Source of the DNA: Alphaproteobacteria bacterium
GTDB lineage: Bacteria; Myxococcota_A; UBA796; GCA-2862545
Length of the DNA stretch: 64,000 nt
Assembly (NCBI GenBank): GCA_020632915.1
Contig: JACKEP010000005.1
Location: 1-64,000 of the forward strand
Direction: 5' to 3'
Part shown: positions 16,277-24,844 of the stretch, in pieces
Numbering within the stretch: the first letter of the stretch is position 1
Layout: each line of letters starts with the position of its first letter
Program-made: the position numbers and the translations under genes
The notes under the pieces: model-generated
Database searches by the model: none
The model's input: only the letters and a program-made list of their open reading frames with translations
What the model was told of the DNA's origin: nothing

Positions 16277-18196
16277 ATGAGTCGCCTCGTCGTCCTCCTC
16301 CTCCTGCTCGGTCCGACCGCCGCCGTCGCGCAGGACGCGGGGCAGGACCAGCAGCTGTGGTTCGACGCCCACCACCTGTTCGTCAACGCCTACGACGGCG
16401 ACCTGCGGGATCCGCTGCGGCTCAACCGCCCCGGGCGCACCCACCAGTGGGACTGGTTCGTGGGCGGGGTCTTCGAGTACGCCAACAGCCCGCTCGTCCG
16501 CTACGACGTCACGCCCGACGGCACCAAGCGCACCAACGTGCTCGACAACATCGTCGCCCTCAACCTGTCGGGCGGCGTGTCGTTCCACGAGCGCTTCCGC
16601 CTCGACGTGGCCTTCCCGCTGTACTTCGCGTCCTTCGACGCCAACAACGCCTACCAGGGCGTCGACATGGGCGACATCCGGTTCACCGCGATGGTGCCGA
16701 TCCTGCTGCCCAACGAGGACGACGAGGGCTTCGGCCTCGCCGCCTTCGGTCACCTCGACGCCCCGTCCGGCTCCAACCGCCAGTTCCTCGGCAACCGCAC
16801 CGTGTCGGGTGGCGGCTCGCTGGGCGTGTCCTACGCCATCGCCGGCTTCACCGTCTCGGGCGAGGCCGGGGTCCACTTCCAGCCCACGATCGAGCTCGAC
16901 AACCTGTCCGGCTCCGACCGCTTCGTGGCGGGCCTGGGCATCGGCTACCTCGTCCACGAGACCACCTCGCTCAACCTCGAGGCCAACATCGAGGCCTCGT
17001 TCACCAAGTCGCGGGTGGCGCTCACGCAGGCCCCGATGGAGATGACGCTCACCGTGCGTCACCGCCGTCCGATGGGGCTCAACATCCTCGGCGGCGCGGC
17101 GGCCGGCATCACCCGCGGCGCCGGTGCGGCCCGCTTCCGCGTGTTCGTCGGTCTGGGCTTCGGCAAGATCACCGAGCCGCCGCCCAAGGACGCCGACGGC
17201 GATGGCATCCTCGACGACGTCGACGCCTGCCCCGAGGAGCCCGAGACCTTCAACGAGTACAAGGACGAGGACGGCTGCCCCGACGACCTGGCCGACCTCA
17301 CCGTCCGGGCCCTGCTCGACGGCCAGCCCATCGAGGGCGCCGAGATCGAGATCTCGAAGGCCGGCACCGAGGAGATGCCCGAGCGCATGGTCTCCAAGGT
17401 CGAGCCGCGGCCCCGCGAGGGCCTGATGCCCGGCACCACCTACGACGGTGTCGCCCGCATGGGCGCCTGCCTGGCCGGCGACGCGAGCATCAGCCTCGAC
17501 GAGGGCGCCAACAGCCTCGACATCCCGATGCGTCCGGTCCGCGGCGCGAAGGTGGTCTACGAGCTCGTCGGCCCCGACGGCAAGCCCGTCACCGACGCGG
17601 TCGCCACGTGGCGCACCGACGCGCCCGGCTGCGCCGACCGCGAGGGCTACAGCATCCCGCCCGACGGCCACTACGAGCACCCGATCGGCGCGGGCACCCA
17701 CACGGTGTTCATCGACGCCCCGGGCTTCCGGATCTACCGCGAGAACATCACGATCGCGCCGGGCGACGTCTACGTCATCAAGACGACGATGAAGCCCACC
17801 AAGGTGCAGGTGGACCGCAAGGAGATCAAGATCCTCGAGAAGGTCTACTTCGAGTTCAACAGCGACAAGATCAAGGCCGAGTCCTACGAGCTGCTCGACG
17901 AGGTGGCCGACACCATCATCGCCAACGACGTCGGCCGCGTCCTCGTCGAGGGCCACACCGACAGCAAGGGCTCCGACAGCTACAACCTGGAGCTGTCCGA
18001 CCGCCGCGCCGCGTCGGTCCGCACCTACCTCATCGGCCGCGGCGTCAACGCCGACCAGCTCATCGCCAAGGGCTTCGGCGAGAGCCGTCCGGTGGCCACC
18101 AACGCCACCGAGGCCGGGCGCGCCAAGAACCGCCGCGTCGTGTTCACGCTCATCGACCGCGACGAGCAGTACATCGAGGTCGAGGAGGGCAAGTGA
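16277..18196 (+). CDS. OmpA-family outer-membrane protein with TSP3 and OmpA domains
   Basis: This 639-residue protein anchors the outer membrane to peptidoglycan. It has a signal peptide (MSRLVVLLLLLGPTAAVAQ), then a beta-barrel-like region (about 20-300), a thrombospondin type 3 calcium repeat (DADGDGILDDVDACPEEPET, about 303-322, followed by DEDGCPDD), and two beta-sandwich domains (about 335-515) with ALLDGQPIEGAEIEI and GAGTHTVFIDAPGFRIYREN. The C-terminal OmpA domain follows from about 520, with VYFEFNSDKI, VLVEGHTDSKGSDSYNLELS, RAASVRTYLIGRGV and AKNRRVVFTL. NLELSDRRAASVRTYL carries the Asp/Arg residues that bind diaminopimelate. ATG 16277 follows CGGAG. A hairpin at 18236-18264 separates it from the next gene. 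Confidence 0.9.
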   Translation: MSRLVVLLLLLGPTAAVAQDAGQDQQLWFDAHHLFVNAYDGDLRDPLRLNRPGRTHQWDWFVGGVFEYANSPLVRYDVTPDGTKRTNVLDNIVALNLSGGVSFHERFRLDVAFPLYFASFDANNAYQGVDMGDIRFTAMVPILLPNEDDEGFGLAAFGHLDAPSGSNRQFLGNRTVSGGGSLGVSYAIAGFTVSGEAGVHFQPTIELDNLSGSDRFVAGLGIGYLVHETTSLNLEANIEASFTKSRVALTQAPMEMTLTVRHRRPMGLNILGGAAAGITRGAGAARFRVFVGLGFGKITEPPPKDADGDGILDDVDACPEEPETFNEYKDEDGCPDDLADLTVRALLDGQPIEGAEIEISKAGTEEMPERMVSKVEPRPREGLMPGTTYDGVARMGACLAGDASISLDEGANSLDIPMRPVRGAKVVYELVGPDGKPVTDAVATWRTDAPGCADREGYSIPPDGHYEHPIGAGTHTVFIDAPGFRIYRENITIAPGDVYVIKTTMKPTKVQVDRKEIKILEKVYFEFNSDKIKAESYELLDEVADTIIANDVGRVLVEGHTDSKGSDSYNLELSDRRAASVRTYLIGRGVNADQLIAKGFGESRPVATNATEAGRAKNRRVVFTLIDRDEQYIEVEEGK

Positions 18197-18235
18197 TGCA
18201 CCGCACCCCGCTCGTCGCCCCCACGTCCTCCGCGC

Positions 18236-18264
18236 GTGCCCCCGGCCTCGTCGCCGGCGGGCAC
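18236..18264 (+). terminator. Stem-loop between the OmpA-family and TSP3/MYXO-CTERM genes
   Basis: GTGCCC-CCGGC (18236-18246) pairs with GCCGG-C-GGGCAC (18253-18264): 11 bp with one bulged C and loop CTCGTC. No U-run follows. It argues against a start at ATG 18196, because the hairpin would then be coding. Its role as terminator or processing site is inferred. Confidence 0.45.
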
Positions 18265-18297
18265 GGCCCCTTCCCCGCGTCTCGTGTGGAGTCCTCC

Positions 18298-20229
18298 ATG
18301 ACCGTCCTCCGGTCTGATCGTCCTGCGCTCGCGGCCTCGGGCCGCGCGGGCGCGTTCGCGCTCCTGGGCCTGATGTCGGTCGGGCTGCTGCCCGTCGTGG
18401 CGCACGCGGAGAACTTCGCGAGCCTCGCCCCGATCGACGTGACGCTCCCCGAGACGGTGATGCACGTCGACATCGTCGACTCGAGCCGCGAGGTCATCCA
18501 GTACAGCGGCGACCAGCCGATCGACGTCTACCGTCCCGACGGCTCGCTGTGGGCCGGCGGCTTCGGCACCGACGACGGCTTCGGCACGTTCACCGGCTCG
18601 GTCAACGCCGATCAGAACGGCGCCTGGCGCATCGAGATCTCACGGCAGTCCATCGCCTGGTCGCTCGAGGTCCCGGGTCGCACCGGCGGCCGCGTGTGGT
18701 CCACCGACTGGCGGTTCGACGCCGGGTCGTTCCAGGAGTCCGACGGCTACACCGGCAGCTTCTACGCGCTCACCAGCGGTGGCGCCCTCGACCGCGACGC
18801 GGTGGTCGAGATGAAGTTCGACGGCCTCGCGGGCTACGTCTTCCGGCTCGACGGCTCCGACGCCGGCCTGATCAACAACAACGGCCGCTCCGTGCCCGAC
18901 GACGGGCAGCGCTACCGCGGCCGCTACCCGGTCTACCTCGAGCCCCCCGAGATCGCGCGGCGCAACCCGCTCACCGCCGAGATCACCGACGAGACGCTCC
19001 AGGTCGCCGAAGACACGTGCGACGCCGTCGCGCCCGGCGCCATCGACGCGTTCCTGGAGTTCACCAGCAACGTCGACGGCACCTACCACTTCATCTGCGA
19101 CCTCAACAAGGACGGCGTCTTCGACCTCACCGACGACGCCGACCTGCACCGCATCGGCGAGGCGATCACCGGCGTGAACCGGCTGCGCTTCGACGGCATG
19201 GACAACCTCGGCCAGCCGATCGCCAACGGCAGCTACGAGTGCCGGGTCCTGCTCGCGGTGGGCGAGCTGCACTACGTCGCCCAGGACGTCGAGACGATCT
19301 TCCCGGGCATGCGCACCTACGAGTACCAGTCGGCCACCACGCGGCGCCCGCTGCCGATGTTCTGGAACGACGCCGAGGTGCAGCCCAACGACGTGCTGAT
19401 GGCCAACGACCAGCCGTCCCTCGCCGCGTCCGGCGCCGAGGGCGTCGATCCCGGCCCCTACAGCGACCCGCCCGTGCCGGGCATCAACACGCGCGCCTGG
19501 GGCCGGTTCACGAAGAACTCCAAGGGCAACGAAGCCTGGATGGACACCTTCTCGTGGGTCGACGCCACCGTGTCCATCGTCCTCGACGTCAACATCGTCG
19601 ACGGCGTGAGCGACACCGACGGCGACGGCCTGCTCGACATCGAGGAGACCTGCATCTGGGGCACCGACCCCAACAACCCCGACACCGACGGCGACACGCT
19701 CGACGACGGCTTCGAGGCGCTGCTGTCCCCCTCCGATCCGCTCAACCCCGACACCGACGGTGACTGCCTCTGGGACAACCTCGAGGTGCGCCCCGACGGC
19801 TCGTCGCCCGACACCGACGGCGACGGCCGCCGCGACGTCCGCGACGACGACGACGACGACGACGGCATCCCGACGTGCGAGGAGCTCTACGGCTACCCCG
19901 ACGAGGACGACGGCGACGCCATCCAGACGCAGGAGGAGCTCGACGCCGATCCGCGCAACGACCTCGACGGCGACGGCGTCTACAACCACCGCGACCTCGA
20001 CTCCGACGGCGACACCTTCTCCGACCAGCGCGAGGGCACGGCCGACCGCGACGTCGACGGCCGCCCCGACTTCCTCGACCCCGACACCGTCGGCATCGGC
20101 AACGCCACCGACGGCTGGTTCGCCGGCGGGTGCGACAACACCGGCGGGCGTGGCGTGGGTTGGCTCGGCCTCGTCGCGGGCCTGGCGCTCCTCGGCCGCC
20201 GTCGCCACGGGCGTCCGTCCAACGACTGA
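18298..20229 (+). CDS. Secreted calcium-repeat protein with MYXO-CTERM tail
   Basis: This 643-residue exported protein has a signal peptide in residues about 20-43 (ALLGLMSVGLLPVVAHA). The N-terminal half is beta-rich (VDIVDSSREVIQYSGDQPI, IDVYRPDGSLWAGGF, and FHFICDL-type strands) and matches no family I know. From about 440 it contains Asp-rich thrombospondin-type-3/EF-like repeats: DTDGDGLLDIEE, NPDTDGDTLDDGFE, LNPDTDGDCLWDN, SPDTDGDGRRDVRDDD, LDGDGVYNHRDLDSDGD. The tail CDNTGGRGVGWLGLVAGLALLGRRR is a MYXO-CTERM sorting signal, processed in Myxococcota by a myxosortase (none is encoded here). ATG 18298 has TGGAG upstream, the same spacing as the preceding gene; ATG 18196 is possible but would bury the signal peptide behind about 34 extra residues. 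Confidence 0.8.
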   Translation: MTVLRSDRPALAASGRAGAFALLGLMSVGLLPVVAHAENFASLAPIDVTLPETVMHVDIVDSSREVIQYSGDQPIDVYRPDGSLWAGGFGTDDGFGTFTGSVNADQNGAWRIEISRQSIAWSLEVPGRTGGRVWSTDWRFDAGSFQESDGYTGSFYALTSGGALDRDAVVEMKFDGLAGYVFRLDGSDAGLINNNGRSVPDDGQRYRGRYPVYLEPPEIARRNPLTAEITDETLQVAEDTCDAVAPGAIDAFLEFTSNVDGTYHFICDLNKDGVFDLTDDADLHRIGEAITGVNRLRFDGMDNLGQPIANGSYECRVLLAVGELHYVAQDVETIFPGMRTYEYQSATTRRPLPMFWNDAEVQPNDVLMANDQPSLAASGAEGVDPGPYSDPPVPGINTRAWGRFTKNSKGNEAWMDTFSWVDATVSIVLDVNIVDGVSDTDGDGLLDIEETCIWGTDPNNPDTDGDTLDDGFEALLSPSDPLNPDTDGDCLWDNLEVRPDGSSPDTDGDGRRDVRDDDDDDDGIPTCEELYGYPDEDDGDAIQTQEELDADPRNDLDGDGVYNHRDLDSDGDTFSDQREGTADRDVDGRPDFLDPDTVGIGNATDGWFAGGCDNTGGRGVGWLGLVAGLALLGRRRHGRPSND

Positions 20230-20283
20230 CGTCCGAACACGGTCGCCCGGCGGTCCGCCGGCGGGCCTGCAGGGATCGGACAG

Positions 20284-20314
20284 GGGCGGGGCGTGTTCAC
20301 CACGCGTCCCGCCC
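20284..20314 (+). terminator. Terminator hairpin after the MYXO-CTERM protein gene
   Basis: Arms 20284-20295 and 20303-20314 form a 12-bp stem with two G-U pairs around the loop TTCACCA, followed by TTCGTCGTT. This is the most terminator-like structure in the 168-base gap. A second small stem, CCGGCG-GTC-CGCCGG, precedes it near 20253-20267. Confidence 0.6.
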
Positions 20315-20397
20315 TTCGTCGTTGCCCCGCGCGGCCAGGGGGCTAGTCCGCTCCGGAACCGGATCGATCCCACGATCCGCGGGAGGGAGGTGTGTCC

Positions 20398-23300
20398 ATG
20401 CGTCAGGCTTGGATCGGACTGGTGGTGGCGCTCGGCGCGCTCGCAGGCTGCGGCACGTCCGAGGTGATGGTCTGCGAGGCGGTGCCCGCGGCCGGCGGTG
20501 AGCTCGTGATCACATGCCCGGGCGCAGATCCCGTGGTGGTCGAGGACGGCGCCGACGGCGGATCCTGCACGGTCGCCGACAACGGCGACGGCACCTACCT
20601 GCTCACGTGCGACGACGGCACCAGCGTGCTGCTCGCCGACGGCAAGGACGGCACCGACGGGGCCGACGGCGACGACTGCTCCCTCACCGACAACGGGGAC
20701 GGCACCTGGCAGCTCGACTGCCCCGGCTCCGATCCGGTCACGCTGGTCGACGCCGCGGCGAGCTGTCGCGTCGGCGACAACGGCGACGGCACGTTCACGC
20801 TCACCTGTCCCGGCGTCGCGCCGGTGACCTTCACCCCCACCGACGGCACGTGCGCGGTCACCGACAACGGCGACGGCAGCTTCACCTTCGCCTGCCCCGG
20901 CGCCGCGCCGGTCACGCTGTCCCAGCCCACCGGGTGCACCGTCACCGATCTTGGCGACGACAGCTACGAGCTCGACTGTCCCGGGTCCGATCCGGTCGTG
21001 CTGCACTCCGGCGCCGACGGCGCGACCTGTGTCGTGACCGACAACGCCGACGGCACCTACACGCTCGCGTGCCCGGGCTCCGACCCCGTCACGCTGTACG
21101 ACGGCACCGCGCCCGATCCGTGCACCGTCACCGACAACACCGACGGCACCTACACCATCGACTGCCCGGGCCAGGCGCCCGTGACGTGGTCGGATGGCGG
21201 CAGCTGCACGCTGACCGACAACGGTGACGCCACCTACACGCTGCAGTGCCCCGGCTCCGACGCGGTCACGCTGCAGACGGCCGGCGGCGCCAGCTGCGCG
21301 CTCGCCGTGCACCCCGACGGCACCGCCACGCTGTCGTGCCCGGGCGCCCCGCCGTACACGTTCGGCTCCGCGGGCTGCGCCACCACCGACAACGGGGACG
21401 GCACCTACACGATCGACTGCGATGGATCGGCGCCGATCACGGTCGGCGGCGGCTCGTGCACGGTGGTCGATCACCTCGACGGCACCTACACCATGACCTG
21501 CCCCGACGGCTCGACGGCCACGTGGGCGGACGGTGCGTCGTGCACCCTCGTCGACGACGGCGCCGGCACGTTCACGCTCACGTGCCCCGGCGCGGCGCCG
21601 GTCAGCTGGAGCGACGGCGCCGACGCGGCGCCGTGCGTGGTCACCGACAACGGCGACGGCACGGCCACGCTCGCGTGTCCCGGCAGCGACCCGGTCGTGG
21701 TCGGGGGCGGCTCCGGCTCCGGCTCGTCCTGCACGGTCGCCGACAACGGTGACCACACCTGGACGATGACCTGCCCCGACGGCACCACCGCCACGTGGGG
21801 TGACGGCGAGGCGTGCAGCGTCAGCAGCACGCTCGGCGTCCACACGCTCACGTGCCCGGGCTCCGCGCCGGTCACCTGGACCGATGGCCAGGACGGCATG
21901 GACGGCGACAGCTGCGCCCTCTCCGACAACGGCAACGGCACCTACACGCTGTCCTGCCCGGACGCGGCCCCCGTCACCATCGCCGACGGCGACGACGGCC
22001 AGAGCTGCACCGTGGCCGACAACGGCAACGGCACGTACACGATGTCGTGCCCGGGTGCGCAGCCCGTCACGTGGCGGGATGGCGCCAGCTGCGCCGTCAC
22101 GGTGATCAGCGCCGACGCCTACCTGCTGCAGTGCCCGGGCAGCGCGCCGATCACCGTCACCAACGGGGTCGACGGCGACGACGGCAGCTCGTGCACGGTG
22201 ACGCCCTCGGGTCAGGGCTACGTGCTGGCCTGCCCGGGCAGCCCGCCGGCCTACCTCGAGAACGGTGAGGACGGCGCCGACGGCGACACCTGCACCGTCG
22301 CCGCCAACACCGACGGCACCTACACGCTCACCTGCACCGGTGCGCCGCCCGTGACCTTCTCGTCCGGCGTCATCGGCACCCCGGGCGGCGGGGGCACGGG
22401 CCCCGGCACGCCGTGTCCGCTCGTCCCGGGCGGGCTGTGCATGAACGTCGACCTCATCTCGCTGTACCTGGTCGACTACGACCTGCACGACGCGAACTTC
22501 AGCCGCTCCCAGATGGACGGCATCATCCTCGAAGACGCCAACCTCTCCGGCGCGATCTTCTTCGAGGCCGACATCAACAGCGGCCTGTTCCACCGCGCGA
22601 ACCTGCGCGGCGCGGTGCTGTGGCGGGCCTACGCCTACAACACCCACTGGGAGTTCGCCGACCTCACCGGCGCCGACGCGCGCGGCCTCTACGGCGACGA
22701 CGGCACCTTCGACGACGCCATCCTCGACGAGGTCGACATGACCGCGTCGGGGCGGCTGGAGGCGGCGAGCGCGGCGCGGACGAGCTTCCGCAACGCCAAC
22801 CTCACCAGCGTCTACGCGCGCTACATGGACGCACCCGGCGCCGTGTTCGACGGGGCGACGCTGCGGGGCGCCGACCTGCGGGAGACCGACCTGACCGGCG
22901 CCTCGTTCGTCGGCGCGGATCTGCACAACGCCAACCTGAGCAACGCCGTCCTCGACGGGGTCGACCTCACCGACGCCGACCTGTCCGGGGCTGCGATCAC
23001 CAACGCCGACCTGTCGGGGGCCACGTTCACGGGGGCGTTCCTCGGTGGCACGCGCTTCGTCAACGTCGACCTGACCGGCGCGGACCTGTCGGGCATGGAC
23101 CTGACGGACACGTCGTTCACCAACTGCGTGCTCGATGGGGTCGTCGTCACCGGCGCGACCTTCGACAACATCAACATCATCCAGATGGACGTTCCGGCGT
23201 GGGACATGCGCGGCGCCGACCTGCGGGACAGCAGCTTCCAGCAGGCCACGTTCGTCGGCACCGACCTGCGCGGTGCGGACCTCGGCGGGGCCTACCTGTA

Positions 23301-23748
23301 CCAGGCGGACCTGACCGGGGCGGTGGTCGACAGCACCACGGGGTTCGCCGGTGCGAACCTGTACCAGGCGCACCTCGACGGCCTGTCGTTGGACGGCGTC
23401 GACTTCCGCGGCAACACGATCGAGGGGGCCACGTTCGTCGGCGCGTCCCTGGTCGGGGCGTCGTTCACCGGCCGCGTGTACAGCGGTCAGTCGCTGAACC
23501 CCACCCGGTTCACGGACGCCGACCTGCGCAACGCGAGCTTCGCCGGTGCCGACATCCGGCAGTACGTGAACTGGGCCGGCGCCGATCTGTCGTGCGCCGA
23601 CATGACGGGGGTCGTGGTGGGATCATCGACCGGGGTCAGCTGGACGAACCCGACGACGGCGACGTGTCCGGACGGCACGCTGGCGTCCGACCACGGCAAC
23701 ACCTGCAACGCCAACCTGACCACCGGCGCGTTGTCCTGCCCGCTGTGA
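20398..23748 (+). CDS. Giant lipoprotein: 21 Cys-paired repeats plus pentapeptide-repeat domain
   Basis: This protein of 1116 residues has a signal peptide with lipobox LAGC (Cys18). Residues about 26-670 hold 21 consecutive repeats of 27-38 residues. The consensus is CTVTDNGDGTYTLTCPGSDP followed by VTxxDG; each repeat has two Cys about 13-14 residues apart, and several carry collagen-like DGADGDS tails. They resemble the DUF7151-type repeats of Myxococcota as I remember them. From about residue 682 the protein becomes a pentapeptide-repeat solenoid (ANLSGAIFFEADINSGLFHR, ADLRETDLTGASFVGADLHN) to about 1085, then a short Cys-containing tail. The lipid anchor puts both domains outside the cytoplasm, unlike gyrase-protecting Qnr proteins. 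ATG 20398 follows GGGAGG. A strong hairpin lies after the stop. The function is unknown; an adhesin or surface scaffold is inferred. Confidence 0.85.
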   Translation: MRQAWIGLVVALGALAGCGTSEVMVCEAVPAAGGELVITCPGADPVVVEDGADGGSCTVADNGDGTYLLTCDDGTSVLLADGKDGTDGADGDDCSLTDNGDGTWQLDCPGSDPVTLVDAAASCRVGDNGDGTFTLTCPGVAPVTFTPTDGTCAVTDNGDGSFTFACPGAAPVTLSQPTGCTVTDLGDDSYELDCPGSDPVVLHSGADGATCVVTDNADGTYTLACPGSDPVTLYDGTAPDPCTVTDNTDGTYTIDCPGQAPVTWSDGGSCTLTDNGDATYTLQCPGSDAVTLQTAGGASCALAVHPDGTATLSCPGAPPYTFGSAGCATTDNGDGTYTIDCDGSAPITVGGGSCTVVDHLDGTYTMTCPDGSTATWADGASCTLVDDGAGTFTLTCPGAAPVSWSDGADAAPCVVTDNGDGTATLACPGSDPVVVGGGSGSGSSCTVADNGDHTWTMTCPDGTTATWGDGEACSVSSTLGVHTLTCPGSAPVTWTDGQDGMDGDSCALSDNGNGTYTLSCPDAAPVTIADGDDGQSCTVADNGNGTYTMSCPGAQPVTWRDGASCAVTVISADAYLLQCPGSAPITVTNGVDGDDGSSCTVTPSGQGYVLACPGSPPAYLENGEDGADGDTCTVAANTDGTYTLTCTGAPPVTFSSGVIGTPGGGGTGPGTPCPLVPGGLCMNVDLISLYLVDYDLHDANFSRSQMDGIILEDANLSGAIFFEADINSGLFHRANLRGAVLWRAYAYNTHWEFADLTGADARGLYGDDGTFDDAILDEVDMTASGRLEAASAARTSFRNANLTSVYARYMDAPGAVFDGATLRGADLRETDLTGASFVGADLHNANLSNAVLDGVDLTDADLSGAAITNADLSGATFTGAFLGGTRFVNVDLTGADLSGMDLTDTSFTNCVLDGVVVTGATFDNINIIQMDVPAWDMRGADLRDSSFQQATFVGTDLRGADLGGAYLYQADLTGAVVDSTTGFAGANLYQAHLDGLSLDGVDFRGNTIEGATFVGASLVGASFTGRVYSGQSLNPTRFTDADLRNASFAGADIRQYVNWAGADLSCADMTGVVVGSSTGVSWTNPTTATCPDGTLASDHGNTCNANLTTGALSCPL

Positions 23749-23757
23749 GGCGCTGAC

Positions 23758-23798
23758 GCGCGTCCCCCGCCGGCGATCGTGGCGGCGGGTGGACGCGC
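23758..23798 (+). terminator. Long terminator-like stem-loop before hemB
   Basis: GCGCGTCC-CCCGCCG (23758-23772) pairs with CGGCGGG-T-GGACGCGC (23783-23798): 15 bp with one bulged T and a 10-base loop. It sits 10 bases after the stop of the repeat lipoprotein gene and ends 38 bases before the hemB start. No U-run follows, but the stability is high. Confidence 0.6.
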
Positions 23799-23836
23799 AG
23801 GCGGCGAGGTGCCATGGAAGCCGACCTGGAGGCTCC

Positions 23837-24826
23837 ATGGCCGACTTCCCCGCCCGTCGCCCCCGGCGGCTCCGCACCCGAGGGGCCGTGCGCGACCTCG
23901 TGCGCGAGCACGCCCTGCGCCCGGAAGACCTCATCCAGCCCCACTTCGTCTACGCCGGCGCCGGGCCCGACGTCCCGATCGCGTCGATGCCCGGGCAGGC
24001 GCGCCTGTGCGAGGACCGGCTGGTCGCCGAGGCCGCCCGCGCCTGGGAGGCTGGCGTGCGGGCCGTCGCCCTGTTCCCCAAGGTCGACGACGCGCTCAAG
24101 TCGCTGCACTGCGCCGAGGCGTGGAACGACGAGGGCCTCGTGCCGCGCATCGTCCGCCGGCTCAAGGCGGAGGTGCCCGATCTGCTCGTGATCACCGACG
24201 TCGCGCTCGATCCCTACAGCAGCCTCGGCCAGGACGGCATCGTCGTCGACGGGCGCATCGACAACGACGTCACGCTCGACGCCCTGGTGCAGCAGGCCGC
24301 CTGCCACGCGCGGGCCGGCGCTGACATGGTCGCCCCGTCCGACATGATGGACGGACGGGTGGGGCGCATCCGTGCTGCGCTCGACGCCCAGGGCTCGACC
24401 GACACGCTGATCCTGGCCTACTCGGCCAAGTACGCCTCGTCGTTCTACGGGCCGTTCCGCGACGCGCTCGACTCGGCCCCGCGCGGTGGCACCGACAAGC
24501 GCACCTACCAGATGGACCCGGGCAACGGCGACGAGGCCCTTCAGGAGGTCGCGCTCGACCTCGACGAGGGCGCCGACATCGTCATGGTCAAGCCGGGCAT
24601 GCCCTACCTCGACATCGTCTGGCGCGTGAAGGAGGCCTTCGGCCGGCCGGTCGCGGTCTACCAGGTGAGCGGGGAGTACGCGATGTTCGAGGCCGCGGGC
24701 CGCAACGGTTGGATCGACCGCGACGCCTGCGTGCTCGAGGCGCTGCTCGGCTTCAAGCGGGCCGGTGCCGACATGATCCTGACCTACTACGCCACCGAGG
24801 TCGCCGAGCGCTTCCTGCGCCGCTGA
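23837..24826 (+). CDS. hemB: Delta-aminolevulinic acid dehydratase (porphobilinogen synthase)
   Basis: This 329-residue cytoplasmic enzyme condenses two 5-aminolevulinate molecules to porphobilinogen in tetrapyrrole synthesis. The two Schiff-base lysines are in ILAYSAKYASSFYGPF (about 195-210) and ADIVMVKPGMPYLDIV (about 248). The active-site lid region is SSFYGPFRDALDSAPR. The metal loop reads DVALDPYSSLGQDG rather than the three-cysteine zinc motif of E. coli-type enzymes, so this is the Mg-type/non-zinc form, as in Pseudomonas. ATG 23837 has GGAGG upstream and gives MADFPARRPRRLR; an upstream GTG would add 16 unlike residues. The next gene follows 18 bases later. Confidence 0.96.
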   Translation: MADFPARRPRRLRTRGAVRDLVREHALRPEDLIQPHFVYAGAGPDVPIASMPGQARLCEDRLVAEAARAWEAGVRAVALFPKVDDALKSLHCAEAWNDEGLVPRIVRRLKAEVPDLLVITDVALDPYSSLGQDGIVVDGRIDNDVTLDALVQQAACHARAGADMVAPSDMMDGRVGRIRAALDAQGSTDTLILAYSAKYASSFYGPFRDALDSAPRGGTDKRTYQMDPGNGDEALQEVALDLDEGADIVMVKPGMPYLDIVWRVKEAFGRPVAVYQVSGEYAMFEAAGRNGWIDRDACVLEALLGFKRAGADMILTYYATEVAERFLRR

Positions 24827-24844
24827 CCCGCCCCGGAGGGCCCG

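Noticed and set aside
18196..18297. ATG 18196 as start of the MYXO-CTERM protein
   Set aside because: It overlaps the preceding stop with GAGGAGG upstream, but it would place a 34-residue non-signal leader and a hairpin before the signal peptide; 18298 fits better.
16225..20229. 1334-residue plus frame joining the OmpA region with the next gene
   Set aside because: Its first half is out of frame with the clear OmpA protein; only the part from 18298 is a gene.
18640..23373. 1577-residue minus-strand open frame across two plus-strand genes
   Set aside because: Spans two unrelated plus-strand genes and the terminator between them; composition is a mirror of the Asp/Gly repeats.
22441..23690. 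Qnr-like quinolone-resistance pentapeptide protein
   Set aside because: The pentapeptide domain belongs to a lipid-anchored exported protein, so it cannot protect cytoplasmic gyrase.
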